Assembly: GCF_000332815.1 (NCBI RefSeq)
Contig: NZ_AOFD01000019.1
Location: 1 to 64,000 of the forward strand
DNA: 64,000 nt
Direction: 5' to 3'
Source: Arthrobacter nitrophenolicus
Lineage (GTDB): Bacteria > Actinomycetota > Actinomycetes > Actinomycetales > Micrococcaceae
A program made the position numbers and the translations under genes. The notes below the pieces were generated by a model, which searched no databases, was not told the origin of the DNA, and saw nothing but the letters and a program-made list of their open reading frames with translations. Every line of letters begins with the position of its first letter. The first letter of the stretch is position 1. Shown piece after piece: positions 48,623 through 57,294 of this stretch.

Positions 48623-49516
48623 ATGACTGACACTGTTTGGGCGCCGGACGGCGGCAGCCTGGTGGTGCACGCGGACAACGCGGAGTACCTCCCCACGCTG
48701 CCGGACGGCGCCTTCACACTGATTTATGTGGATCCGCCCTTCAATACAGGCAGGCCACAGCGGCGCCAGGAAACCAGGATGGTGGCCAATGCCGAGGGCA
48801 GCGGCGACCGCGTCGGCTTCAAGGGCCGCTCCTACGACACCATCAAAGGTGCCCTGCACCGCTACGATGACGCGTTCAGCGACTACTGGTCCTTCCTGGA
48901 ACCGCGGCTCGTCGAGGCGTGGCGCCTGCTGGCGGAGGACGGGACGCTGTACCTGCACCTGGACTACCGAGAGGTCCACTACGCCAAGGTGATGCTCGAT
49001 GCCATCTTCGGCCGGGAATGCTTCCTGAACGAGATCATCTGGGCCTACGACTACGGCGCCCGCGCCAAGAACCGCTGGCCCACCAAGCACGACAATATCC
49101 TCGTCTACGTCAAGAACCCCGCCAAATACCACTTCGACAGCGCCGAAGTGGACAGGGAACCCTACATGGCCCCCGGCCTGGTCACTCCTGCCAAGCGGGA
49201 ACTCGGCAAGCTGCCCACGGACGTCTGGTGGCACACCATCGTCTCCCCCACCGGCAAGGAAAAAACCGGCTACCCCACGCAGAAGCCGGAGGGACTGGTC
49301 CGGCGCGTCGTCGCCGCGTCAAGCAGGCCCGGCGACTGGTGCCTGGACTTCTTCGCCGGCTCCGGCACCCTCGGCGCGGTGGCGGCCAAGCTGGGCCGCA
49401 AATTCGTCTGCGTGGACCAGAACCAGCCCGCGGTGGACATCATGGCAAGGCGGCTGGGCGCACACGCCACCCTCGCGTCGTTCCCACCCCACCCTGCCGC
49501 GCAGGTGTCCTTGTAG
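48623..49516 (+). CDS. Site-specific DNA methyltransferase, beta-class (orphan)
   Basis: 297 residues. Catalytic motif IV LIYVDPPFNTGRP (about residue 34) comes before the AdoMet motif I, CLDFFAGSGTLGAVAAKLGR (about 243). This IV-to-I order and the DPPF sequence define beta-class N6-adenine or N4-cytosine methyltransferases. No restriction endonuclease, specificity subunit or mobile element is near. The gene starts 8 bases after the helicase stop, so it is co-transcribed with a housekeeping RNA helicase. It is probably an epigenetic or orphan enzyme; the recognition site cannot be predicted from sequence. Confidence 0.9.
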   Translation: MTDTVWAPDGGSLVVHADNAEYLPTLPDGAFTLIYVDPPFNTGRPQRRQETRMVANAEGSGDRVGFKGRSYDTIKGALHRYDDAFSDYWSFLEPRLVEAWRLLAEDGTLYLHLDYREVHYAKVMLDAIFGRECFLNEIIWAYDYGARAKNRWPTKHDNILVYVKNPAKYHFDSAEVDREPYMAPGLVTPAKRELGKLPTDVWWHTIVSPTGKEKTGYPTQKPEGLVRRVVAASSRPGDWCLDFFAGSGTLGAVAAKLGRKFVCVDQNQPAVDIMARRLGAHATLASFPPHPAAQVSL

Positions 49517-49563
49517 GGGGCCGTTAAGGACACCTGCTGCGGCTTATTGCGCCTGCGGTTCCG

Positions 49564-49923
49564 CTAGCAGGTTTCCAGCAGCTGGATTCCGTGGTCCCCC
49601 TGGCGGTTGTCCAGGACGGCTCCGCTGGATTCGCAGATGGCGTTGACCAACAGGGCATAGCCCTCGCCGTTCTGGAAATTGCCGTCGTCGCCTGCGCCTT
49701 CCGGGACGGTTCCCGGGGGCAGGAACACCCAGGCACCAGCTTCCAGCACGTAAGCCCAGTTGCCCTGCACATGGACGTGGATGTCGGGGCCGGGTATGAA
49801 CACGTAGTCGCTGCCCGTGTAGGCCGACCGGCTGACGTTGGCACAGTCCAGCGCATTGGCTGCGGTGGGGACAAACATGAAAACGACGGCCAGACCAGCC
49901 GCGGCAAGTGATTTCCTGAACAT
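49564..49923 (-). CDS. Small secreted protein, unknown function
   Basis: 119 residues with a clean signal peptide (MFRKSLAAAGLAVVFMFVPTAANA, cleavage after ANA). The mature domain of about 95 residues has four Cys (after ANALD, in NAICESS, and the terminal LETC, among others) and aromatic segments YVFIPGPDIHVHVQGNWAYV and AGAWVFLPPGTVPEG. No family recognised. ATG 49923 is preceded by GGAGAAGAATC; an upstream in-frame start at 49998 would mask the signal peptide. Confidence 0.78.
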   Translation of the reverse strand: MFRKSLAAAGLAVVFMFVPTAANALDCANVSRSAYTGSDYVFIPGPDIHVHVQGNWAYVLEAGAWVFLPPGTVPEGAGDDGNFQNGEGYALLVNAICESSGAVLDNRQGDHGIQLLETC

Positions 49924-50023
49924 GATTCTTCTCCGTCTACCGTACGAAATATTGCATGGTGACGAGACCTTTTTTGGCACCGAAAGCCACCCCGGCAAGC
50001 GAAAGACTACTCAGGCGGGACCA

Positions 50024-50890
50024 TTAGTCAAGGTGCGCGGAGCTTCCCCGCACAACGGCGGTCCCCGTGCCCAGTTCCTCGATCCTGGCCAGGGCTTCCC
50101 GGGACGTGAGGTTCTCGCCCAGCAGGTTGGGTTTGCCGGTGCCGTGGTAGTCGGAGGAACCCGTTACCAGCAGGTCGTGCTTCGCGGCGAGCCGCCGGAG
50201 GAAGGCCCGCCCTTCCTCCGGGTTGTCCCGGTGGTCGATCTCCAGGCCAGCCAGGCCGGCGTCGATCATTTCCCGGTAGGTGCGCTCCCCCACCGTCCTG
50301 CCCCGCGCGGTCGCCACCGGATGGGCAAAGACAGGCACGCCGCCGGCGGCGCGGACGAGCTCGACGGCGGTGGCGGGGTCGGGTGCGTAGTGCTGGATAA
50401 AGTAGCGCGAGCGTGAGGTGAGGATGGTGGCGAAGGCTTCGGAGCGGTCCTCCACCACACCGGCGGCCACCAGCGCGTCGGCGATGTGGGGACGGCCGAG
50501 GGTCGCGCCGGGCGCCACATGGTGGATGACGTCGTCCCAGGTGAGCGGATAGTCCTCGGCGAGGAGCGTGACCATCCGCTCTGCACGCGTGAGGCGGGCG
50601 TCCTTGGCCTTGGTGATCTCCTCCAGCAGGCCCTCGTGCGCGGGGTCGTGCAGGTAGCTCAGGAGGTGCACGCTGATGCCTTCCGAGGTCCGGCAGGACA
50701 CCTCCATCCCGGGCACCAGGGCCACTCCGTGCTCAACGGCTGCAGCGGATGCTTCCGCCCAGCCGTCCGTGGAGTCATGGTCGGTCAGTGCCACCACGTC
50801 CAGCCCGGCGCGGGCGGCGGAGGCCATCACGTCGGCGGGTTTCTCCGTGCCGTCGGAGACATTGGAGTGGGCATGCAGGTCAATCCTCAC
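50024..50890 (-). CDS. PHP-domain phosphoesterase (TrpH/YciV, RNase AM-like)
   Basis: 288 residues. Metal-binding motifs of the PHP fold: MRIDLHAHSNVSDGTEKPAD (HxH), VALTDHDSTDGW, GMEVSC, FAHPVATARGRTVGE and GSSDYHGTGKPN. The family hydrolyses 3',5'-nucleoside bisphosphates and trims RNA 5' ends. The start is GTG 50890 with TAGTCT 6 bases upstream. It stands alone, divergent from pepP. Confidence 0.88.
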   Translation of the reverse strand: MRIDLHAHSNVSDGTEKPADVMASAARAGLDVVALTDHDSTDGWAEASAAAVEHGVALVPGMEVSCRTSEGISVHLLSYLHDPAHEGLLEEITKAKDARLTRAERMVTLLAEDYPLTWDDVIHHVAPGATLGRPHIADALVAAGVVEDRSEAFATILTSRSRYFIQHYAPDPATAVELVRAAGGVPVFAHPVATARGRTVGERTYREMIDAGLAGLEIDHRDNPEEGRAFLRRLAAKHDLLVTGSSDYHGTGKPNLLGENLTSREALARIEELGTGTAVVRGSSAHLD

Positions 50891-50896
50891 CTGTCC

Positions 50897-50902
50897 AGAC
50901 TA
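50897..50902 (-). promoter_or_regulatory. -10 element TAGTCT, leaderless PHP gene
   Basis: TAGTCT ends 6 bases before GTG 50890 on the minus strand, without a ribosome binding site. Confidence 0.5.
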
Positions 50903-50969
50903 GTTGACCGGCCCCGCCCCCGGCGGAAGCCCGTTCGCATCGCCGCGGAGCTGGTGAGACGATGGTGCC

Positions 50970-52549
50970 GTGAACGATGCCGAAAACACCCTGAACTCTG
51001 CTTCCCAGCCGCTGGAAGAGCGTGTCAACAACCGCTCGCAGCGGCCCAGTTCCGACGCCTTCAAGGCCTTCATGGCCAGCAACTGGGCACCGTCCAGCGA
51101 GGAGCTGCCGGACCGTGACGCCGTTGCTGCCTACGCCGCAACCCGGCGCAAAGCCATCTCCGCCAAGTTCAAGGGCGAACGCCTGGTGATCCCCGCGGGG
51201 CCATTGAAGGTCCGCTCCAACGACTGCGACTACCGGTTCCGGCCGTTCTCCGGTTTCGCCCACCTGACCGGCCTGGGCCTGGACCACGAGCCGGACGCGG
51301 TCCTGATACTTGATCCCGTCGGGGAGGGTAAGGGCGACGACGGCGGGCACCACCGTGCCACGCTCTACTTCCGTCCGCTGGCCGGCCGGGATACGGAGCA
51401 GTTCTACGCCGACGCGCGGTCCGGGGAATTCTGGATCGGCGCCCGGCCCACGCTGGCCGAGTTTGAGGCACGTCTGGGCCTGGCGACGGCCCACATCGAC
51501 CAGCTGGAAACAGCCGTCACCAAGGATGTTGGTGCCCCGGAAATCGGCGGCATCTCCATCCGGCTGGTGCGCAAAGTGGATGAAAACATCGACGCACTTG
51601 TGGACACCGCCCGGTACAACACCGCCAGGGACCCGGAAAACCTTGACCTGGGCGTGTTCGACGCCCTGGACGAAAAGCTCAGTGAGGCCCTCTCCGAGCT
51701 GCGCCTGCTCAAGGACGAGTGGAGATTGAACAGATGAAGACTGCCGTGGCTGCCACCATTGAAGGCTTCGAGGAAGTGGTGAAGTCACTGCCCCGCGCCC
51801 TGACCCATGCCCGGGGTGAACGGGTAGTGGAGGGGGCCTTCTTCGCACGGGCACGAGAGGTGGGCAACGAACTGGGCTACGACACCATCGCGGCCTCCGG
51901 CAACAATGCCACCGTGCTGCACTGGACCCGCAATACCGGGAAGATCCACGCGGGCGAACTGCTGCTGCTGGACGCCGGCGTGGAGGTGGACTCCCTGTAC
52001 ACCGCTGACATCACGCGCACCCTGCCGGCCAGCGGGGTCTTCAGCGACGTGCAGCGGAAGGTCTACCAGGCAGTGCTGGACGCCGCGGATGCAGGGTTCG
52101 CCGCGGCCCGGCCCGGCGCCAAGTTCCGCGACATCCACACTGCCGCCACTACCGTGCTGGCCGAACGGCTCGCCGAGTGGGGCCTTCTGCCTGTCAGCGT
52201 GGAAGAGGCCATCAGCACCGACGGCCAGCAGCACCGGCGGTGGATGCCCCACGGCACCAGCCACCACCTCGGTCTGGACGTCCATGACTGTGCCCAGGCC
52301 AAGCGGGAACTCTACCTGGACGGCATCCTCACCGAAGGCATGCTGTTCACTATCGAACCCGGCCTGTACTTCAAGGCCGAGGACCTGGCGATCCCGGAGG
52401 AATACCGCGGCATCGGTATCCGGATCGAGGACGACATCCTGATGACGGCCGACGGACCGGTCAACCTCAGCGCCGCCCTGCCCCGCAAGCCGGCGGACGT
52501 GGAGGACTGGATGGCCGGGATCTACCGCGAAGCTGACAGCGCACAGTAG
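50970..52549 (+). CDS. pepP: Xaa-Pro aminopeptidase (aminopeptidase P, frameshift)
   Basis: Removes N-terminal residues before proline. About 526 residues: creatinase-like N-domain then M24B pita-bread domain. Metal ligands are all visible: LLLLDAGVEVDSLYTADITR (two Asp), WMPHGTSHHLGLDVHD (His), FTIEPGLYFKAED (Glu) and GIRIEDDIL (Glu). The frame breaks at 51721: LKDEW runs into RLNR and a stop, but one restored G gives EWEIEQMKTAVAATIEGFEE. The start GTG 50970 follows a divergent 79-base gap from the PHP gene. Confidence 0.92.
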
Positions 52550-52561
52550 TACCGATATACA

Positions 52562-52610
52562 AAAGCGGGGCCACCCGGGGACTGGATCAGTCCCCGGGTG
52601 GCCCCGCTTT
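52562..52610. terminator. Strong bidirectional terminator
   Basis: Perfect 22-bp stem (52562-52583 with 52589-52610), loop GGATC, flanked by A and T runs, between convergent pepP and the stress protein gene. Confidence 0.95.
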
Positions 52611-52628
52611 GTTGCGAACGGGACGCGC

Positions 52629-53582
52629 CTACTGGCGCGGATCCGCCGGCCGCTGCGGTCCTTCAGGGCCATGGCCGCCCTCGGTACCCGGCAGGTTCTC
52701 GCCCTGGGCCGTTTCCTCGGGGTGTCCCGAAACGGGAGCAGCGCCGGGCTGGGCAGGCCCGGCGGCGGGAGCCTGGGGCAGCCGGACGCCGTACTGCGGC
52801 CGGCCATCCGGCAGGTCCGGGTAACGGACCGAACGCGCCGGCGCGGGTGCCTGCTCCTGGCGCGGGCCGCCGTCGTAATCCTGGCCGCCCTGCTGCTGGC
52901 CGCCTGGGTGGCCGCCGTCCTGTGCGGAAGACCCCGTGGACTGGCCGTACGGGTCCTGCCAGCCGGACGGGCGTGCAGGTCCCTGCCCCGGCTGCTGGTG
53001 GTGCTGGTCCGGCTGGTACGGCTGGTTGTAGTAGTCACGCTGCGTGTAGGGTCCGCTGCCGGCGGCCGCATCGGAACGGGTCATCGGGAGCTGCTGCAGC
53101 AGCCGGCGGGCCTCATGGGCGGCTTCCGGCGACACGATGACGTCGTAGCTGGTGGCAACCACCTGGCTGGTGGAGGTGAAGTCCCGCTTGCCGCGCTGCA
53201 TGGCGTAGGTGACGATGCCAAACAGCATGAAGAACGCAGCGCCCATGAGCACGGAGGTAAGGATGGAGAAGTACCCCGGCGACGGTGCGAAGAAGGACAG
53301 CAGCACACCGACGAACAGGCCGAACCACATGCCGCTCAACGCTCCCGAAAGAGCCACCCGGGGGTAGCTCAGGCGCCCCGTCACCCGCTCCACCATCTTC
53401 AGTTCGTTGCCCACGATGGATACCATCTGAACCGGGAACTGCTGGTCCGCGAGGTAGTCCACCGCCTTCTGGGCATCCAGGTAAGAGTTGTAGGAGCCGA
53501 CGGTGTCGCCGGTGGGAACGGCCCTGGCTTCGTCCATGCCGTTGGGGCCACCTGCCTTGGGAGCACCAAAAATGTTTGCCAT
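52629..53582 (-). CDS. General stress protein 17M-like domain membrane protein with Pro/Gln-rich tail
   Basis: 317 residues. N-terminal GSP17M (YflT-like) segment: GDTVGSYNSYLDAQKAVDYL then QQFPVQMVSIVGNELKMVER. Two adjacent membrane segments follow (VALSGALSGMWFGLFVGVLL and ILTSVLMGAAFFMLFGIVTY), then a short domain SQVVATSYDVIVSPEAAHEA. The last 150 residues are Gln/Pro/Gly-rich and disordered. The start ATG 53582 (MANIFGAPKAGG) has GGGGG 1-5 bases upstream; the upstream in-frame ATGs lack support. Function unknown; divergent from the MgtE_N gene by 77 bases. Confidence 0.82.
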   Translation of the reverse strand: MANIFGAPKAGGPNGMDEARAVPTGDTVGSYNSYLDAQKAVDYLADQQFPVQMVSIVGNELKMVERVTGRLSYPRVALSGALSGMWFGLFVGVLLSFFAPSPGYFSILTSVLMGAAFFMLFGIVTYAMQRGKRDFTSTSQVVATSYDVIVSPEAAHEARRLLQQLPMTRSDAAAGSGPYTQRDYYNQPYQPDQHHQQPGQGPARPSGWQDPYGQSTGSSAQDGGHPGGQQQGGQDYDGGPRQEQAPAPARSVRYPDLPDGRPQYGVRLPQAPAAGPAQPGAAPVSGHPEETAQGENLPGTEGGHGPEGPQRPADPRQ

Positions 53583-53647
53583 ACCCCCATTCTTGCCCAT
53601 CAGCATGCATGCTGCCTGGGAATTCAGCTAAAAGAGAGCAGACTCGG

Positions 53648-53653
53648 TAGCCT
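53648..53653 (+). promoter_or_regulatory. -10 element TAGCCT before the MgtE_N operon
   Basis: TAGCCT ends 6 bases before GTG 53660. TAGGAG directly at the start codon is too close to be a useful ribosome binding site. Confidence 0.5.
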
Positions 53654-53659
53654 GTAGGA

Positions 53660-54943
53660 GTGAGCACAACACCTACCCGCGTCTTCGTTGCGCGCCTGCT
53701 GGGACTCGACGTCTTCGACCCGCTGGGTGACCGGCTGGGCCGGCTGCGCGATGTTGTTGTGCTGTCCCGCGGAACCCAGGGCGCCCCGCATGTGGTGGGC
53801 ATCGTGGTGGAGGTGCCGGGAAAGAAGCGTGTGTTCGTTCCGATGACGCGCATCACCTCTATCGACCAAGGCCAGATTATCTGTACCGGCCTGGTGAACC
53901 TGCGGCGCTTTGAGCAGCGCGGTGCGGAAACGCTGGTGGTGGCCGAGATGTTCGACCGCCGCGTTACCCTCCGTGACGGCAGCGGCGACGCCACCATCGA
54001 AGACATCGCCATGGACCAGGGCCGTTCCGGCGACTGGTTCGTCAGCAAGCTGTTCGTCCGGCGCGGACATTCGCTGTCCCCCCTCAGCCGGCTGCGCCGC
54101 AACGAGACCCTGATCATTGACTGGGCAGACGCCTCGCAGGGCCCGCGCACGGAGCCGCAGGCCGCCACCCAGTTCGTGGCAAACCACGAGGACCTCAAGC
54201 CCGCAGACTTCGCCGAGGCCCTCCAGGAAATGAGCGACAAACGCCGCTTCGAGGTGGCCAGCGAGCTCCAGGACGAGCGACTGGCCGACGTCCTGCAGGA
54301 ACTCCCGGAGGACGACCAGGTGGAGATCCTCTCCGCCCTGGACGTCCAGCGCGCCGCCGACGTGCTGGAAGAGATGGATCCGGATGACGCCGCAGACCTC
54401 CTCGGCGAGCTTCCCTCCGCGCAGGCGGAGGAGCTCCTGCAGCTGATGGAGCCGGAGGGCGCCGAGGACGTCCGGCGCCTGCTGGAATATGACGAGGACA
54501 CCGCGGGCGGCCTGATGACGCCGGTGCCGGTCATCCTGCCGCCGGAGGCCACCGTGGCAGAGGCGCTGGCGCATGTCCGCCGGGAGGAACTGTCCCCGGC
54601 CCTGGCCTCCTCCATCTTCATTGCCCGGCCGCCGCTGGAAACCCCCACGGGACGTTTCCTGGGCGTGGTGCACATCCAGCAGCTGCTCCGCTTTCCCCCG
54701 TACGAGCCCCTGGGAAACCTGGTGGACAAGAACCTGGAGCCTTTGTCCGACCAGGCACACATCAGCGAGGTGGCCCGGACCCTCGCAACGTACAACCTGA
54801 ACTCCCTCCCGGTGGTCAACCACACCGGCCGCCTTGTGGGGGCGGTGACTGTTGATGACGTCCTTGATCATCTGTTGCCGGATGATTGGCGCGCCCATGA
54901 TGGCGAAGCCCCGATAAGAAAGCTCGGTGGACGCATTGGCTGA
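53660..54943 (+). CDS. Soluble PRC-barrel / MgtE_N / CBS protein
   Basis: 427 residues, no membrane segment. PRC-barrel-like N-terminus (FVARLLGLDVFDPLGDRLGR), a second such repeat, then the MgtE N-terminal superhelical domain (about 180-290: ADFAEALQEMSDKRRFEVAS, LQELPEDDQVEILSALD, DPDDAADLLGELPSAQAEEL), then a pair of CBS domains (about 291-410: GGLMTPVPVILPPEATVAEA, NLNSLPVVNHTGRLVGAVTV). This is the cytosolic sensor half of the MgtE magnesium channel without its pore. It matches the Rv1232c position. It overlaps the following DUF1003 membrane gene by 17 bases. Confidence 0.9.
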   Translation: MSTTPTRVFVARLLGLDVFDPLGDRLGRLRDVVVLSRGTQGAPHVVGIVVEVPGKKRVFVPMTRITSIDQGQIICTGLVNLRRFEQRGAETLVVAEMFDRRVTLRDGSGDATIEDIAMDQGRSGDWFVSKLFVRRGHSLSPLSRLRRNETLIIDWADASQGPRTEPQAATQFVANHEDLKPADFAEALQEMSDKRRFEVASELQDERLADVLQELPEDDQVEILSALDVQRAADVLEEMDPDDAADLLGELPSAQAEELLQLMEPEGAEDVRRLLEYDEDTAGGLMTPVPVILPPEATVAEALAHVRREELSPALASSIFIARPPLETPTGRFLGVVHIQQLLRFPPYEPLGNLVDKNLEPLSDQAHISEVARTLATYNLNSLPVVNHTGRLVGAVTVDDVLDHLLPDDWRAHDGEAPIRKLGGRIG

Positions 54944-55628
54944 CAGCAGCGCTCCAAAGAACCCGAACCAGAGGGTCCCCGGCCGGGGTACGGCGAAGGG
55001 CGGCAGCCTGGACACGCCGCTGAGCGGACGCCAGCGGATCCTGCCCAAGTTCTCCCCGGATCCGGACGCTTTCGGCCATGCCACCGAAGGTTTCGCCCGC
55101 TTCATGGGAACGCCGCAGTTCCTGGTCTACATGACGGTGTTCGTCGTCGTCTGGCTCGCCTGGAACACGTGGGCTCCGCTGGAGTGGCAGTTCGATTCCA
55201 AGGACCTCGGGTTCACCCTGCTGACCCTGATGCTGTCGCTGCAGGCCTCGTACGCTGCGCCCCTGCTGCTGCTGGCCCAGAACCGGCAGGACGACCGGGA
55301 CCGGGTGTCGCTGCAGCAGGACCGTCAGCGTGCCGAACGCAACCTGTCCGACACTGAGTACCTCACCCGGGAACTGGCGTCGCTGCGGATCGCACTGCGT
55401 GAGGTGGCCACCCGCGACTACGTCCGGGCCGAGCTGCGGTCACTGCTCGAAGACATCCTGGAGGCGCAGGAGGAACTGCGCAGCCATGACCAGACGGGCC
55501 CGGGCAGCCACGAGTCCCCCAAGGACAAGGTCAAGGACAAGCTGCGCGAGCAGCGCGACCGGCAGCGCAATCCTCGAACGCAGCAGATCCCCCGGATTAA
55601 GCCCGGCCACTCCAACCAGGACCGTTAA
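54927..55628 (+). CDS. DUF1003 membrane protein
   Basis: 233 residues. Two membrane helices (FLVYMTVFVVVWLAWNTWAP about 64-82, and LGFTLLTLMLSLQASYAAPL about 93-112) form the DUF1003 core; then AQNRQDDRDRVSLQQDRQRA leads a coiled-coil, cytosolic, basic C-terminus. The start GTG 54927 lies inside the MgtE_N gene, an overlap that implies coupling. Function unknown; the pairing with a soluble magnesium-sensor-like protein suggests that the two act together. Confidence 0.88.
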   Translation: MDALADSSAPKNPNQRVPGRGTAKGGSLDTPLSGRQRILPKFSPDPDAFGHATEGFARFMGTPQFLVYMTVFVVVWLAWNTWAPLEWQFDSKDLGFTLLTLMLSLQASYAAPLLLLAQNRQDDRDRVSLQQDRQRAERNLSDTEYLTRELASLRIALREVATRDYVRAELRSLLEDILEAQEELRSHDQTGPGSHESPKDKVKDKLREQRDRQRNPRTQQIPRIKPGHSNQDR

Positions 55629-56770
55629 TGAATGAACGTACCGCCAACTCCGGGTTGGCCGATGCAGTCACGGCTGCGCTTTCCACCGTCATCGACCCCG
55701 AGCTGAGGCGTCCCATCACGGAACTGGGAATGGTGGACTCGGTAACGGTCTCCGACGACGGCAGGGTCAGCCTGACCGTTCTGCTCACCATTGCCGGCTG
55801 CCCGCTGAGGGACACCATCACCGCCGACTCCGAAAAGGCGCTGGGGGCTGTACCGGGCGTCACCGCCGTCGACGTGGACCTGAAAGTCATGGACCAGGCG
55901 CAGCGGGACGCCCTCAAGGAAAAGCTCCGCGGCGCCGGCGGCCAGCGTGGCATCCCGTTCAACCAGCCCGAATCCCTCACCAAGGTCTTCGCCGTGGCCA
56001 GCGGAAAGGGCGGCGTGGGGAAGTCTTCCGTCACCGTGAACCTTGCGTGCGCCATGGCCGCCCAGGGCCTGCGGGTGGGCATCGTGGACGCGGATGTCTA
56101 TGGCTTTTCCGTTCCTGCCCTGATGGGAATCACCCAGTCACCCACCCGCGTGGACGACATGATCCTGCCGCCCGTCGCCTACGGCGTGAAGGTGATCTCC
56201 ATCGGCATGTTCGTCACGGGCAACCAGCCCGTGGCCTGGCGCGGGCCCATGCTGCACCGCGCCCTGGAGCAGTTCCTTACGGACGTCTACTTCGGCGACC
56301 TGGATGCCTTGTTCCTCGACCTTCCGCCCGGCACCGGGGACATCGCCATTTCGGTGGCCCAGCTGCTGCCCAAGGCCGAGATCCTGGTGGTGACCACTCC
56401 CCAGGCCGCGGCAGCGGACGTCGCCGAACGCGCCGGCGCCATCGCCACCCAGACGGGGCAGAAGGTGGCAGGCGTCATCGAGAACATGTCCTACCTGGAG
56501 ATGCCCGACGGCGGCCGGATGGAATTGTTCGGAAGCGGCGGCGGCGCGGTCCTCGCCGAAAGGCTGACGGCCACCGTGGGCGCGGAGGTGCCGCTGCTGG
56601 GACAGATTCCCCTGGACATCCAGCTCCGTGAAGGGGGCGACACGGGAGTTCCGATCGTGATTGGCCAGCCGGGAACGCCTGCGGCTGCTGCCTTGTCAGG
56701 GATCGCCGGCCGGCTGGCTGCGGTGCCGCGGGGCCTGGCGGGCATGAAACTGGGGCTCCAGCCGCGCTGA
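55628..56770 (+). CDS. mrp: Mrp/NBP35 family Fe-S cluster carrier ATPase
   Basis: 380 residues. N-terminal MIP18/DUF59 domain (about 8-95, with TIAGCPLRDTITAD), then the P-loop deviant Walker A VASGKGGVGKSSVTVNLACA, IVDADVYGFSVPALMG, LFLDLPPGTGDIAISVAQLL and VIENMSY. It is thought to bind and transfer iron-sulphur clusters. The CxxC motif of the NBP35 class is not apparent after VIENMSYLEMPDGG, so cluster binding must use other ligands or is weak. ATG 55628 shares its first base with the TAA of DUF1003 (TAATG). Confidence 0.92.
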   Translation: MNERTANSGLADAVTAALSTVIDPELRRPITELGMVDSVTVSDDGRVSLTVLLTIAGCPLRDTITADSEKALGAVPGVTAVDVDLKVMDQAQRDALKEKLRGAGGQRGIPFNQPESLTKVFAVASGKGGVGKSSVTVNLACAMAAQGLRVGIVDADVYGFSVPALMGITQSPTRVDDMILPPVAYGVKVISIGMFVTGNQPVAWRGPMLHRALEQFLTDVYFGDLDALFLDLPPGTGDIAISVAQLLPKAEILVVTTPQAAAADVAERAGAIATQTGQKVAGVIENMSYLEMPDGGRMELFGSGGGAVLAERLTATVGAEVPLLGQIPLDIQLREGGDTGVPIVIGQPGTPAAAALSGIAGRLAAVPRGLAGMKLGLQPR

Positions 56771-56814
56771 TAATCGGGCCGGTCCGAGGCCGCGGATGGT
56801 GAAGCGCGGGATTC

Positions 56815-57225
56815 CTAGGTGGCTTCGGTATCGTACGGCGCGGCTTCGCCTGGCGGGAGGGACTGCACCACGCGCTGCGGCCGTGCCGGAGCCGCATCCA
56901 CGGCGGCAACGGCTGCCGCTCCGGAGACGGCGGCCACTGCGGCGGGTGCTCCCGCACTGACGGGTTTGGAATCGTCGTCGAGAAGCGCTTCCTTGATGAT
57001 GCGCCGGGGATCGTACTGGCGGGGATCGTACTTCTTCCAGTCGACATCATCGATGTCGATGCCCACTTCTTCCTTGATCTGCTCGCGGGCGCCGGACGCC
57101 ATGCGGCGGACTTCCTTGACCAGGTTCGCCAGTTTCTGGGTGTATTCGGGCAGCCTTTGGGGGCCGATCACCAGGATGCCGATGAGCAGCAGAAGAAAGA
57201 ACTCCGGGCCGTTGATTCCAAACAC
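56815..57225 (-). CDS. tatB: Sec-independent translocase subunit TatB
   Basis: 136 residues: short N-terminus MFGINGPEFF, one membrane helix FLLLLIGILVIGPQRLPEYT with the conserved Gly-Pro, then an amphipathic helix (QKLANLVKEVRRMASGAREQ) and a variable Ala-rich tail. This is the TatA/B fold; the length and position (after rseA) favour TatB. tatA and tatC are outside the window. Confidence 0.92.
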   Translation of the reverse strand: MFGINGPEFFLLLLIGILVIGPQRLPEYTQKLANLVKEVRRMASGAREQIKEEVGIDIDDVDWKKYDPRQYDPRRIIKEALLDDDSKPVSAGAPAAVAAVSGAAAVAAVDAAPARPQRVVQSLPPGEAAPYDTEAT

Positions 57226-57294
57226 TTTAGGAAGATTACCCTCTCCGGGCTGCCGGTGACGATTTCCGTCCCGCGGGTACGGACCATACCTGTA

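Noticed and set aside
48623..49516. Restriction-modification system
   Set aside because: No endonuclease or specificity gene is next to the methyltransferase.
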